Part shown: positions 47,738 to 55,864 of the stretch, piece after piece
Layout: every line of letters starts with the position of its first letter
Numbering within the stretch: the stretch's first letter is position 1
Source of the DNA: Verrucomicrobiota bacterium
Lineage (GTDB): Bacteria > Verrucomicrobiota > Verrucomicrobiia > Opitutales > Opitutaceae
Assembly: GCA_016222805.1 (NCBI GenBank)
Contig: JACRQG010000008.1
Span: 397,213 to 461,212 of the forward strand
Direction of reading: 5' to 3'
Length of the DNA stretch: 64,000 nucleotides
The notes under the pieces: generated by a model
What the model was told of the DNA's origin: nothing
Databases searched by the model: none
Seen by the model: only the letters and a program-made list of their open reading frames with translations
Translations under genes and position numbers: made by a program

Positions 47738-47766
47738 GTTTACGCCCATGCCGTGCGGCATGTCAA
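47738..47766 (-). promoter_or_regulatory. Predicted receptor promoter with inverted-repeat operator overlapping the SorC start
   Basis: CATGCCG-TG-CGGCATG at 47747-47762 is a perfect 7-2-7 inverted repeat. On the minus strand TTGACA (47766-47761) and GTAAAC or TAAACC (about 47743-47737) make a -35/-10 pair separated by 17-18 bp, and the repeat fills the spacer. On the plus strand the same repeat covers the candidate start codons of the SorC gene (47748, 47760). This is a natural site for one regulator to control both directions. The repeat is seen; the -10 is weak and its use is inferred. Confidence 0.55.
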
Positions 47767-48839
47767 GGCTGCGCCCTGTCCAACTGCCGGGCCCGGCGTC
47801 CCGCGGGGGCGCCCGGGGCCGCGCCGCGGAGGCTCCCGCCCCGGCGGGGGACGGCGGCTGGGCGGCCGCCGTTTCCGAGGACGATCAACTGCGGCTCGTG
47901 GCCCGGCTCTACTACCTCGACGGACTCGGGCAGAGCGAGGTGGCCCGGTTTGCGCGGGTGTCGCAGGCCAAGGTTTCCCGGCTGCTCGCGCTCGCGCGGG
48001 AGCGCGGCATCGTCCGGATCACGGTGACGGACTACGAGCCGCGCCGGCGGGATCTGGAGGAGGAGATTCGCGCCCGCCTCGGCCTCGCCGAGGTGGCGGT
48101 GCTCAAGGGCGGCGGGAGTGCCGAACCGGCGGACCTGCGCCGCGCGGTCGGGCATTTCGGCGCCCCGGTCGTCGATGGCTGGCTGGCCGCGCACGACGTG
48201 GTAGCCCTCGCCGGCGGGCGCACCATCCATGAGCTGGTGCACCAGCTCCCCGAAGCCGGCGCCCGGGGGCTGACCGTGGTGCAGGCCATGGGCAGCGTCG
48301 ATTCGAGCGCCAGCATCTACGACGCCCAGGAAATCGGCCGCGTGCTCGTGCGGCGGCTGGGCGGCACCTTCCTTTCCCTCAACACGCCGGCGTTCATTCC
48401 GGAAAAGCGGACCCGCGACGCCCTGCTGGAGCTCGGCCAGGTGCGCAACGTGCACGAGCACCTCGATCGCGCCCGCGTCGCGCTCGTCGGACTGGGCACC
48501 TTGGCCAACTCGGTCTTCGTGGAGCGGGGCACCCTCGACGCGGCGATGTGCGCCGACCTGAAGCGCGCCGGCGCGGTCGGTGAGGTTTGCGGGCGGTTCT
48601 TCGACGCCCGGGGCCACGAATGCCCGACCACGTGGCGCGATCGCGTGATCGGCGTCACCCTCGGCCAGCTGCGCCGGATTCCACTGGTGATCGCCATCGT
48701 TTCCGGCACCGACCGCACCGCGGCCATCGAGGCGGCGGTGCGGGGCGGCTTGATCAAGGCCCTTGTGATCGATGAAGCCGGCGCCGCCGCGCTCCTCGCC
48801 GGCGCCCCGACCCCTTCCCCGAAGAAAGCCAAGAAATGA
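47748..48839 (+). CDS. SorC-family sugar-binding transcriptional regulator
   Basis: A 363-residue regulator (359 if the ATG at 47760 is used). About 40 Pro/Gly/Ala-rich residues precede the helix-turn-helix: L-R-L-V-A-R-L-Y-Y-L-D-G-L-G-Q-S-E-V-A-R-F-A-R-V-S-Q-A-K-V-S-R-L-L-A-L-A-R-E-R-G-I-V. The effector domain has the NagB-like fold of SorC proteins (V-V-A-L-A-G-G-R-T-I-H-E-L, Q-A-M-G-S-V-D, L-V-G-L-G-T-L-A-N-S-V-F). SorC members such as CggR and DeoR of Bacillus sense phosphorylated sugars, and a glycerol phosphate or DHAP effector would suit this operon. Its stop overlaps the next start (ATGA at 48836-48839). Confidence 0.93.
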   Translation: MPCGMSRLRPVQLPGPASRGGARGRAAEAPAPAGDGGWAAAVSEDDQLRLVARLYYLDGLGQSEVARFARVSQAKVSRLLALARERGIVRITVTDYEPRRRDLEEEIRARLGLAEVAVLKGGGSAEPADLRRAVGHFGAPVVDGWLAAHDVVALAGGRTIHELVHQLPEAGARGLTVVQAMGSVDSSASIYDAQEIGRVLVRRLGGTFLSLNTPAFIPEKRTRDALLELGQVRNVHEHLDRARVALVGLGTLANSVFVERGTLDAAMCADLKRAGAVGEVCGRFFDARGHECPTTWRDRVIGVTLGQLRRIPLVIAIVSGTDRTAAIEAAVRGGLIKALVIDEAGAAALLAGAPTPSPKKAKK

Positions 48840-49804
48840 AAGCCTCCCGGTCGTTCCTCGCCCCGCTGCTGTTCACCTCCCTGGCCGGTTCCGTCGCCCT
48901 GGCGGCCCCCACCCAAGCCGACTGGAACCTGCGCGACCACCTCCCGCTCGAGCGCGTGATCATCCAGGGCCACCGCGGCGTGGGCAATCTGGCCGAGGAA
49001 AACACCATCGAGGCCTTCGAACTCGCCTGGAAGCTCGGCATCTACCCCGAATCGGATCTGCGCATGACCCGCGACGGGGTGATCGTGCCGTTCCACGACA
49101 ACAACTTCGCGCGGGTCGTGAAGGACGCCTCCCCGGAATTGAAGAAGAAAGGGGTGAAGGACCTCACCTATGCCGAGCTCTCGCAGCTCGACGTCGGCTC
49201 CTACAAGGGCGCGCAGTTTGCGGGCCGCCGGGTCGTGCCGATGGCGACGATCTTCGAGCTGATGCGAGGCCGGCCGGAGCGCCACCTGTACATGGACATC
49301 AAGAGCATCGAGTTTCCCCGCCTGGCCGCCGAGGTCCGCAAGTACGGAATCGAACGCCAAATCGTGCTCGCCTCGCGCAAGGTGGACGAGATCCGGGCCT
49401 GGAAGGCGCTGGTCCCCGAGTCCGAAACCCTGCTCTGGATGCACGGCAACGAGGCGGAATTGCGCCGGGACCTCGAGGAGCACCGGCGGACGAAATACGC
49501 GGGCATCACGCAACTGCAGATTCACGTTTATCCCAAGGAGACCAAGGACACGTGGGCGCCACCGACGGATCCGAGTCCGCCGGACAACCCGTTCCGTCTC
49601 CGCAACGCCTTTCTCATCGAGGTCGGCAAGGAACTCCGCGCGCACGGCGTCGTGTTTCAGGTCTTCCCCTACACGGACGATCCCGGAGTCTATGCGCGGC
49701 TCCTCGATCTCGGGGTGATGTCCTTTGCGACGGATTATCCCGACCTCTGTCTGCGTGAACTCCGCGCCTACTACGCGGCGAAACCCTCGGCGGCGAAGCG
49801 ATGA
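48836..49804 (+). CDS. Periplasmic glycerophosphodiester phosphodiesterase
   Basis: A 322-residue exported enzyme that cleaves glycerophosphodiesters to a glycerol phosphate and an alcohol. A signal peptide (F-L-A-P-L-L-F-T-S-L-A-G-S-V-A-L-A) comes first. The TIM-barrel catalytic residues stand in order: Q-G-H-R-G with H46, E-E-N-T at 54-57, E-S-D-L-R-M-T-R-D-G at 72-81 and P-F-H-D with H87. Later strands include Y-M-D-I-K-S and F-A-T-D-Y-P-D-L. The length is typical of single-domain bacterial GDPDs. It overlaps genes on both sides by 4 bp. Stereospecificity (sn-1 or sn-3 product) cannot be read from sequence. Confidence 0.95.
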   Translation: MKASRSFLAPLLFTSLAGSVALAAPTQADWNLRDHLPLERVIIQGHRGVGNLAEENTIEAFELAWKLGIYPESDLRMTRDGVIVPFHDNNFARVVKDASPELKKKGVKDLTYAELSQLDVGSYKGAQFAGRRVVPMATIFELMRGRPERHLYMDIKSIEFPRLAAEVRKYGIERQIVLASRKVDEIRAWKALVPESETLLWMHGNEAELRRDLEEHRRTKYAGITQLQIHVYPKETKDTWAPPTDPSPPDNPFRLRNAFLIEVGKELRAHGVVFQVFPYTDDPGVYARLLDLGVMSFATDYPDLCLRELRAYYAAKPSAAKR

Positions 49805-51192
49805 CAACCGGCCCCGCTCCGCAACCCCCTTCGCCCACCCCAGCGAAACTCACCCTCACCGACGCGCTCTCGTCTGCGCGTGAAACCCGGGCCCTGGTCG
49901 TCGGTCGCGGCGTGGTCCGCGAGGCCGCCCGGGTCTTCGCCGATCAGTTTCCCGGCGCCACTGCGGTCGTCGTGGCGGACCCCACCACGCAGCGGGTCGC
50001 CGGCGAGTCCGTGATCGCCGCGCTGCGGGCGGCCGGGATCGCATCCGAGTCGCCGTTCCTTTTCACCGATCCCGGGCTCTACGCCGAATTCCGCTTTGTC
50101 GCCCAGTTGGAGGCCTCCCTGCGGACGCACGGGGCGATCCCCATCGCGGTCGGCTCAGGCACGATCAACGACCTCGTGAAGCTGGCCGCGCACCGAACGG
50201 GCCGTCCCGGCTACCTGTGCGTCGCCACCGCCGCATCGATGGACGGCTACACCGCATTCGGTGCCTCGATCACCTTCGAGGGGGCGAAACAGACTTTCAA
50301 CTGCCCCGCGCCGCGCGCCGTGGTGGCGGATCTCGACATCATCGGCCGCGCCCCGCCGGACATGACCGCCTCCGGCTATGCCGACCTGCTCGCCAAGGTC
50401 CCGGCCGGCGCCGACTGGATTCTGGCCGATGCCCTCAGCGTCGAGCCAGTCGAGGCGCGCGCGTGGGCGATCGTGCAGGGCGGGCTGCGGGACGCGCTGG
50501 CGGATCCCGCCGGCGCCCGCGCCGGCCGACCGACAGCCATCGCCCCGCTGGTGGAAGGCCTGATGCTCGGCGGCTTCGCGATGCAGTGGTCGAAGTCGAG
50601 CCGCCCGGCCTCGGGCGCGGAACACCAGTTCAGCCACCTCTGGGACATGGAGCACCACACCCACCAGGGCGCCGCGCCCTCGCACGGCTTCAAGGTAGGG
50701 GTCGCGACGCACGCCGTTTCCCGCTTCTACGAGCGCCTACTGGCGCGCGACCTCCAGTCACTCGACGTCGACGCCGCCGTGGCGCGATGGAGCAGCGCCG
50801 AGGTGAACGGCGAGGCCGTCCTGCGGGCCCGCTTCGCCGGCACCGACTTTGTCGCCACCGCGGTGGCCGAGACGCAGGCCAAGCAGATTGCGCCGGCCGC
50901 CCTGCGCGAGCAGCTGCACCGGCTGCAAGCCGGCTGGCCCCAGACCCGCGCCCGCCTGCAGGGGCAGTTGCTGCCCGCCGCCGAGGTCAAACGCCGGCTC
51001 GAACTCGTCGGGGCCCCCAGCGAACCGGAGCAGATCGGCATCTCCCGCGCCCGCCTGCGCGACACCTTTGTCCGCGCGTACCATATCCGCCGGCGTTTCA
51101 CCGTGCTCGACGTCGCCGTGCGGGCCGGCCTGCGCGACGCCCTGCTCGACGAGCTCTTCGGCCCCGGCGCTCCCTGGGACGTCCGCTGCTGA
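49801..51192 (+). CDS. sn-Glycerol-1-phosphate dehydrogenase (AraM/EgsA type)
   Basis: A 463-residue Zn/Ni-type iron-alcohol-dehydrogenase-family enzyme interconverting sn-glycerol-1-phosphate and DHAP. The NAD-binding part has P-I-A-V-G-S-G-T-I-N-D-L-V-K at 114-127 and V-A-T-A-A-S-M-D-G-Y near 141-150. Metal ligands fit D195 (G-Y-A-D-L-L-A-K), H275 (S-G-A-E-H-Q-F-S-H) and H295 (P-S-H-G-F-K-V-G-V). In archaea it makes lipid backbones and in Bacillus AraM feeds archaeal-type lipid synthesis; here the company (diesterase, antiporter, GlpD) points to a catabolic role. No prenylglyceryl-phosphate synthase is in the window. It is longer than usual because of a C-terminal extension. Confidence 0.92.
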   Translation: MTTGPAPQPPSPTPAKLTLTDALSSARETRALVVGRGVVREAARVFADQFPGATAVVVADPTTQRVAGESVIAALRAAGIASESPFLFTDPGLYAEFRFVAQLEASLRTHGAIPIAVGSGTINDLVKLAAHRTGRPGYLCVATAASMDGYTAFGASITFEGAKQTFNCPAPRAVVADLDIIGRAPPDMTASGYADLLAKVPAGADWILADALSVEPVEARAWAIVQGGLRDALADPAGARAGRPTAIAPLVEGLMLGGFAMQWSKSSRPASGAEHQFSHLWDMEHHTHQGAAPSHGFKVGVATHAVSRFYERLLARDLQSLDVDAAVARWSSAEVNGEAVLRARFAGTDFVATAVAETQAKQIAPAALREQLHRLQAGWPQTRARLQGQLLPAAEVKRRLELVGAPSEPEQIGISRARLRDTFVRAYHIRRRFTVLDVAVRAGLRDALLDELFGPGAPWDVRC

Positions 51193-51315
51193 CGGCACCG
51201 ATTCACCGCCCCCTGCAATTCGCCCATCAACCACTGACCGCCGATCACCGACCACTGAATACCGACCACTGATTACCGGCCACCGATTACTGAATACCGC
51301 AACCCACCGCCCCGC
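51193..51315 (+). repeat. Degenerate tandem repeat inside the glycerol-phosphate operon
   Basis: The 123-bp gap between the dehydrogenase and antiporter genes holds about five imperfect units built on ACCACTGA / ACCGATTACTGAATACCG (51229-51301). It is the only long gap in an otherwise overlapping operon. The AT content is higher than in the flanks. Similar ACTGA-type short repeats are known to me from other bacterial intergenic regions; I see no hairpin strong enough to call a terminator. Confidence 0.65.
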
Positions 51316-52629
51316 ATGAGCTCCTCCCCCACCTCCACTCCGCCCCCTGCCGCACCCGACCCCGCCGGGGTGGAGAAGCTCTTCCGCTACTGGCAGGTGC
51401 GCACGCTGATCGCGACGATGTTTGGCTACGCGGCGTTCTACTTCGTCCGCAAGAACCTCAGCTTTGCGATGCCGGCGATGCAGACGGATCTCGGGATCAC
51501 CAAGGCGGACCTGGGCATCTTCCTCACGCTGCACGGCCTGCTCTACGGCGTCTCCCGCTTCGTCAACGGCATGTGGGCGGACCGGGCCAACGCGCGCTAT
51601 TTCATGGTCGCGGGCCTGCTGCTTTCGGTGGTGGCCAATGTCTTCTTCGGCTTCAGCTCCACCGTGCTGCTGCTCGGTGTGGCGTGGATGATCAACGGCT
51701 GGGTGCAGGGCATGGGCTTCCCGCCGTGCTGCCGGCTGATGACCCACTGGTTCCGGCCGGAGCGGCTCGCCTCGACCATGTCGATCTGGAACACCTCGCA
51801 CTCGATCGGGGCGGCCGTGGCCAGCGTGGCCTGCGGCTACTTCGTGCTGCTCGGCTGGCGCTGGTGCTTCTTCGGGCCGGCCATCCTCTGCACGCTCGCG
51901 GGGCTCCTGCTCTTCGTCCTGCTGCGCGACACCCCGAGTTCCATCGGCCTGCCGGAAATCAAGGTCGAGGGTGCCCGGCCCGAGGACCACGAGGATCGCA
52001 CGTCGGAGTCCTACAAGCAGTTCGTGAGGCACCAGGTCTTCCTGAATCCGTACATCTGGTACATCTCCCTCGCCAACTTCTTCGTCTACATCCTGCGCTT
52101 CGCGATCCTCGACTGGGGGCCGACGCTGCTGAAGGAGATGAAGCACTTTCCGGTGCAAAAGAGCGGCTGGATGGTCGGGGCCTTCGAAGTTTCCGGCATC
52201 GTCGGGATGCTGCTCGCCGGCTGGCTGACCGACCGCGTGTTCAAGGGCCGCGGTTCCCGCACCTGCGTGTTCTGCATGATCGGGGCGGGCACGGCCCTGA
52301 CCCTCTTCTGGCAATTCGGCTCCACCCCGGCGGTCGCCACCGTGCTGCTCGCCGCGGCCGGCTTCTTCATCTACGGGCCGCAGGCCCTGATCGGCATCAC
52401 CGCCGCCAACCTCGCCACCAAGCGCGCCGCCGCCACCGCCGCCGGCTTCACCGGGCTCTTCGGTTACGCCAGCACCCTCGTGTCCGGCTGGGGGCTCGGC
52501 CTGCTCGTGCAATCCGCGGGCTGGCACGTCGCCTTCGGCGCCCTCCTCTCCATCGGCGCGGTGGGCACAGTCATGTTCATCCTCGCCTGGCGCGCCCCCG
52601 CGCACGGCTACCAAACCACCTCCGCCTGA
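51316..52629 (+). CDS. Organophosphate:phosphate antiporter, GlpT/UhpT family
   Basis: A 437-residue, 12-helix MFS carrier of the OPA family. The opening Y-W-Q-V-R-T-L-I-A-T-M-F-G-Y-A-A-F-Y-F-V-R-K-N-L-S-F-A-M-P-A-M is the conserved GlpT/UhpT helix 1 with the R-K pair. The loop G-M-W-A-D-R-A-N-A-R-Y-F-M and helix 5 region N-G-W-V-Q-G-M-G-F-P-P-C-C-R-L-M-T-H-W are also family hallmarks. GlpT exchanges glycerol-3-phosphate for phosphate; UhpT exchanges hexose phosphates. Between a periplasmic diesterase and two glycerol phosphate dehydrogenases, glycerol phosphate import is most likely. One base separates its stop from the HAD gene start. Confidence 0.92.
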   Translation: MSSSPTSTPPPAAPDPAGVEKLFRYWQVRTLIATMFGYAAFYFVRKNLSFAMPAMQTDLGITKADLGIFLTLHGLLYGVSRFVNGMWADRANARYFMVAGLLLSVVANVFFGFSSTVLLLGVAWMINGWVQGMGFPPCCRLMTHWFRPERLASTMSIWNTSHSIGAAVASVACGYFVLLGWRWCFFGPAILCTLAGLLLFVLLRDTPSSIGLPEIKVEGARPEDHEDRTSESYKQFVRHQVFLNPYIWYISLANFFVYILRFAILDWGPTLLKEMKHFPVQKSGWMVGAFEVSGIVGMLLAGWLTDRVFKGRGSRTCVFCMIGAGTALTLFWQFGSTPAVATVLLAAAGFFIYGPQALIGITAANLATKRAAATAAGFTGLFGYASTLVSGWGLGLLVQSAGWHVAFGALLSIGAVGTVMFILAWRAPAHGYQTTSA

Positions 52630-52630
52630 A

Positions 52631-53506
52631 ATGTCCGCCGCCGTCCCGCTGCCCTCCCCATCCGCCGCCGTCCTCGCGCGCCTGCGCGACATCCGGCACC
52701 TCGCCCTCGACATGGATGGCACGATCTACAAGGGCGGCTCGCTCTTTCCTTTCACGCGGCCCTTTCTCGCACGGATGCGCGAACTGGGCATCGGCTGCAC
52801 CTTCCTGACGAACAATCCGTCGAAGAGCTCGGCCGACTACCTGGCGCACCTTGCCAAACTGGGCATCGCGGCCACCCCCGCCGAACTCTACACCTCGGCG
52901 CAGGCCACCATCGACTGGCTGCGCACCCACCGGCCGGAAGCCCGCCGACTCTTCGTCCTCGGCACCGCCAGCATGCAGGCGCAGTTCCGCGACGCCGGTT
53001 TCGTCCTGACCGGCGAGGCGCCCACCGACGAACCGGATGCAGTCGTGGTCGGCTTCGACCTGACCCTCGCCTACGCGCGGGCCTGCCGCGCCGCCTGGTG
53101 GATCCAGCGCGGCAAGCTGTATGTCGCGACCAACCCCGACTGGGTCTGCCCGACCGACCAGCCGACAGTCCTGATCGATTGCGGTTCGATTTGCGCCATG
53201 CTGGAAAAGGCCACGGGCCGCGCGCCGGACCAGGTCTTCGGCAAGCCGGATCCCTCGATGCTCGACGGCATCCGCTCCCGCCATGGCCTGGAGGCGGTCC
53301 AAATCGCGATGGTGGGCGATCGCATCTACACCGACGTCCTGATGGCCCATCGCGCCGGCGCCCTCGGTGTGCTGGTGCTGTCCGGCGAAGCCACCGCGGA
53401 CGATGCCGCGCAGGCGGAAAATCCGCCACACCTCACGCTGCCCAGCCTCGCCGAATTGGGCGATCTGCTGGCGGCCGCCCGCGCCCCGGCCCCTTTCTGC
53501 ACATGA
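52631..53506 (+). CDS. HAD-IIA (NagD-like) phosphatase
   Basis: A 291-residue cytoplasmic phosphatase. Motif I is L-A-L-D-M-D-G-T-I-Y-K near residue 25 (D-x-D-G-T), motif II F-L-T-N-N-P-S-K, and motifs III/IV F-G-K-P-D-P-S-M-L and M-V-G-D-R-I-Y-T-D-V. The C2A cap between II and III fits NagD/AraL. Related HAD-IIA proteins hydrolyse glycerol-3-phosphate (mycobacterial Rv1692, mammalian PGP) or several sugar phosphates (AraL, which sits beside AraM in Bacillus). Here it may drain excess glycerol phosphate to glycerol. It overlaps GlpD by 4 bp. Confidence 0.92.
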   Translation: MSAAVPLPSPSAAVLARLRDIRHLALDMDGTIYKGGSLFPFTRPFLARMRELGIGCTFLTNNPSKSSADYLAHLAKLGIAATPAELYTSAQATIDWLRTHRPEARRLFVLGTASMQAQFRDAGFVLTGEAPTDEPDAVVVGFDLTLAYARACRAAWWIQRGKLYVATNPDWVCPTDQPTVLIDCGSICAMLEKATGRAPDQVFGKPDPSMLDGIRSRHGLEAVQIAMVGDRIYTDVLMAHRAGALGVLVLSGEATADDAAQAENPPHLTLPSLAELGDLLAAARAPAPFCT

Positions 53507-54990
53507 AACCGGACTCGATCCAAAACCCGAAACGCAGCACTGCGTTCACCCGGCTGACGGGTGAACCGGTCGACTTGCTCGTCGTCGGCGGCGGCATCGT
53601 CGGGAGCGGCGTGGCCCGCGACGGCGCCCTGCGCGGACTGCGCGTGGGCCTGGTTGAGCAACACGACTTCGCCGCCGGCACGAGCAGCCGCTCCAGCCGC
53701 CTGCTCCACGGCGGACTGCGTTACCTTGCCCAGGGCCACATCGGCCTGGTGCACGAAGCCAGCGTGGAAAAGAAGACGATCCACCAGATCGCCCCGCACC
53801 TCGGCGAACCGCTCGGATTCATCTTTCCCGCCTACCGCGGCGAGGGACCGCCGATGTGGCAGCTTCGGATCGGCGTGAAGATCTACGACCTGCTCTGCGG
53901 CGGGCGCAATTTCCAGCCCTCGCGCGGCTTCTCCCAGGAAGAAACCCGGCAGCTCCTGCCGGCGCTGAAGACGGACAAGCTCCGCGGGTCGGTGCGTTAC
54001 TTCGACGCCCTGACCAACGACGCCCGCCTGGTCCTCGACACCCTGCGCTCCGCCGAGAAGCACGGCGCCACGGTGGTCAACTACAGTCGCTTTGCCGGCG
54101 CCCGCCGCGAGGGCGATGCCTGGCTCTGCACCATCGAGGACCGCGTCACCGGCCAGTCGCACGCGGTTCGCACCCGCTGCCTCGTCAACGCCTCGGGACC
54201 ATGGGCCGACCAGCTTCCCCAGAGCGCGGTGAAGCTCCGGCTGACCAAGGGCATTCACCTGGTGATCGATCGGTCGCGGCTGGCCGTGCCATCCGCCGTC
54301 GTCATCACCGAGGGCAAGCGGATTCTCTTTGTGCTGCCCTGGGGCGAACGGGTCATCCTCGGCACGACCGATACGGACTACAAGGGGGCGCCGGAGGACG
54401 TCGCGGTCGAGCCGGCCGACATCGCCTACGTGCTGCGGACGGTGAATGAGTTCTTCCCTTCCGTGGCCCTGAAGGAAACCGACATCGTCAGCAGTTGGGC
54501 GGGGCTGCGGCCGCTGGTGGCGAACCCCGATGGCACGCCCTCGGACATCTCCCGTGCCCACGAGATTCGCAGCCCGGAGCCGGGTTGGTGGGACATCACC
54601 GGTGGCAAGCTCACGACTTACCGGCTGATGGCGGAACAGGCCGTCGATCAGGTGGTGAAACACTTGGGCCGCTCCGTGGCGCCGTGCCGCACGGCCAAGG
54701 AACCCCTGCTGCCCGCCGCCGAGGTCACGTCCTACAGCGGAATCCTGCCCGCCCCGTGCCATCGCGAGGCGGTGGAGTACTACGTGCGCCACGAATGGGC
54801 CCGACATCTGGCGGACATCATGTTCCGCCGCAGTGGCTGGCACTATTACGAGCGGGTCACTCCGCAACGGGCGGAGCAAATCGCGGACTGGATGGCCGAG
54901 GCCTGCGGGTGGTCCGCCACCCAGCGCGCCGCGGAACTGGCCGCCTACCGGGCCGGCGAGACGATCGCCCGTTCACCGCGAGGCGCCTGA
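53503..54990 (+). CDS. glpD: FAD-dependent sn-glycerol-3-phosphate dehydrogenase
   Basis: A 495-residue flavoprotein of standard GlpD length, starting at the ATG at 53503 within the HAD stop (ATGA). The FAD site reads V-V-G-G-G-I-V-G-S-G-V-A-R-D-G-A-L-R-G-L, then G-T-S-S-R-S-S-R-L-L-H-G-G-L-R-Y-L, nearly invariant in GlpD. N-A-S-G-P-W-A-D, G-T-T-D-T-D-Y and S-S-W-A-G-L-R-P-L form the substrate side, and T-G-G-K-L-T-T-Y-R closes the flavin domain. It oxidises glycerol-3-phosphate to DHAP, feeding electrons to quinone. It is the last gene of the operon, followed 19 bp later by a strong hairpin. Confidence 0.96.
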   Translation: MKPDSIQNPKRSTAFTRLTGEPVDLLVVGGGIVGSGVARDGALRGLRVGLVEQHDFAAGTSSRSSRLLHGGLRYLAQGHIGLVHEASVEKKTIHQIAPHLGEPLGFIFPAYRGEGPPMWQLRIGVKIYDLLCGGRNFQPSRGFSQEETRQLLPALKTDKLRGSVRYFDALTNDARLVLDTLRSAEKHGATVVNYSRFAGARREGDAWLCTIEDRVTGQSHAVRTRCLVNASGPWADQLPQSAVKLRLTKGIHLVIDRSRLAVPSAVVITEGKRILFVLPWGERVILGTTDTDYKGAPEDVAVEPADIAYVLRTVNEFFPSVALKETDIVSSWAGLRPLVANPDGTPSDISRAHEIRSPEPGWWDITGGKLTTYRLMAEQAVDQVVKHLGRSVAPCRTAKEPLLPAAEVTSYSGILPAPCHREAVEYYVRHEWARHLADIMFRRSGWHYYERVTPQRAEQIADWMAEACGWSATQRAAELAAYRAGETIARSPRGA

Positions 54991-55303
54991 ACCACGCCGC
55001 GCCCCGAGGGGGTCAGTCCTTGCCTCCGGCGGACTGACCCCTTCGGTCCGCCCCCAAACCGGGGTGGCGCGCAAAGGCGTGAAGCGACGAAGCAGGATCA
55101 CCCCTGCGGCGCGAGCCTGTCGGCCGCGTGGGAGGTCTTCCCAAATCACATACGGAAGGCCTCGATCGTTCGAGCCCACTCTGCATCCACCACCTCGTCT
55201 CGGTATGCTCTGTTTCTTTGTGGTGAACATCGAACTGCGGAGCATGGGATAAACGACCTCGTCTCCGCCGAAAAAGCCGACTAGGCGCTCGGGTTTCGCT
55301 CCC
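54991..55303. other. 313-bp intergenic region between glpD and the FKBP gene
   Basis: It contains the hairpin at 55009-55041, then a stretch of lower GC. A segment around 55190-55240 (CTCTGTTTCTTTGTGGTGAA at 55209-55228) resembles the short CTCTGTGTCTCTGTGGTG-type dispersed sequences found in many bacterial genomes; only one copy is visible here. No ORF with coding character and no convincing RNA gene was seen. The promoter of the FKBP gene must lie in its right half. Confidence 0.5.
55009..55041 (+). terminator. Strong hairpin ending the glycerol-phosphate operon
   Basis: GGGGTCAGTCC (55009-55019) pairs perfectly with GGACTGACCCC (55031-55041) across an 11-base loop, 19 bp after the glpD stop. 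CTTCGG follows without a T-run, so it might act with Rho or protect the transcript 3' end. Confidence 0.6.
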
Positions 55304-55840
55304 ATGCGCAATTTCTTCTACCTCCTGTTGCTCGGCGCGATCCTCGCGACCCTCGCCCTTATCACCCGCTCCGGGATCTTCTGGCGCAACGACCCGCGCG
55401 ACCGCCCGATCAACAGCGCGATGCGCGAGGCCCTCGACAAGAAGAACCCGCAGCTCAGCACCGCGGACGAGATGTACCTCGCCGAGCACTATCACAACGC
55501 CAACAAGCGCCCCTCCGGACTGCGCTGGGTGGTCCGCGCCCCGGGCTCGGGAGCCGACACCCCACAGATTGGCAGCGAAGTGATCGCCCATTACGACGGG
55601 CGGCTCCTCGATGGGACGTCCTTCGACAGCTCCTACCGGCGCGGCACGCCGTTCGTCTTCCGCGTCGGCACCGGCGCGGTGATCAAAGGATGGGACGAGG
55701 CATTTCTCTCCATGAAAAGGGGTGAGAAGCGCACCCTGATCATCCCGTACTGGCTCGGCTATGGCGAAAAAGGCTCGCCCCCGAAGATCCCCGGCAAGGC
55801 CACCCTGGTTTTCGAGGTCGAGTTGATCGACTGGCGGTAG
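55304..55840 (+). CDS. Exported FKBP-type peptidyl-prolyl isomerase
   Basis: A 178-residue protein with an N-terminal membrane anchor or uncleaved signal (F-Y-L-L-L-L-G-A-I-L-A-T-L-A-L-I). A charged linker leads to the FKBP domain, residues about 70-178: V-I-A-H-Y-D-G-R-L-L-D-G-T-S-F-D-S-S, P-F-V-F-R-V-G-T-G-A-V-I-K-G-W-D-E, and I-P-Y-W-L-G-Y-G, then L-V-F-E-V-E-L-I. These are the standard active-site strands (V-x-Y-x-G, F-x-V-G-x-G-x-V-I-x-G-W). It probably assists folding in the periplasm. It appears monocistronic, with a pyrimidine-rich leader before the ATG. Confidence 0.94.
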   Translation: MRNFFYLLLLGAILATLALITRSGIFWRNDPRDRPINSAMREALDKKNPQLSTADEMYLAEHYHNANKRPSGLRWVVRAPGSGADTPQIGSEVIAHYDGRLLDGTSFDSSYRRGTPFVFRVGTGAVIKGWDEAFLSMKRGEKRTLIIPYWLGYGEKGSPPKIPGKATLVFEVELIDWR

Positions 55841-55864
55841 CGGACCGACAAACAAGAAACCTCC

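Noticed and set aside
49801..51192. Archaeal-type lipid synthesis locus suggested by the G1P dehydrogenase
   Set aside because: No prenylglyceryl-phosphate synthase or later lipid enzyme is present, and all neighbours point to glycerol phosphate catabolism. The CDP-alcohol transferase at 56773-57369 is in a different unit on the other strand.
55110..55195. tRNA-like end (CGTTCGAGCC followed by TCCACCA)
   Set aside because: The T-arm stem does not pair beyond two bases, no matching acceptor strand is upstream, and no anticodon arm is found.
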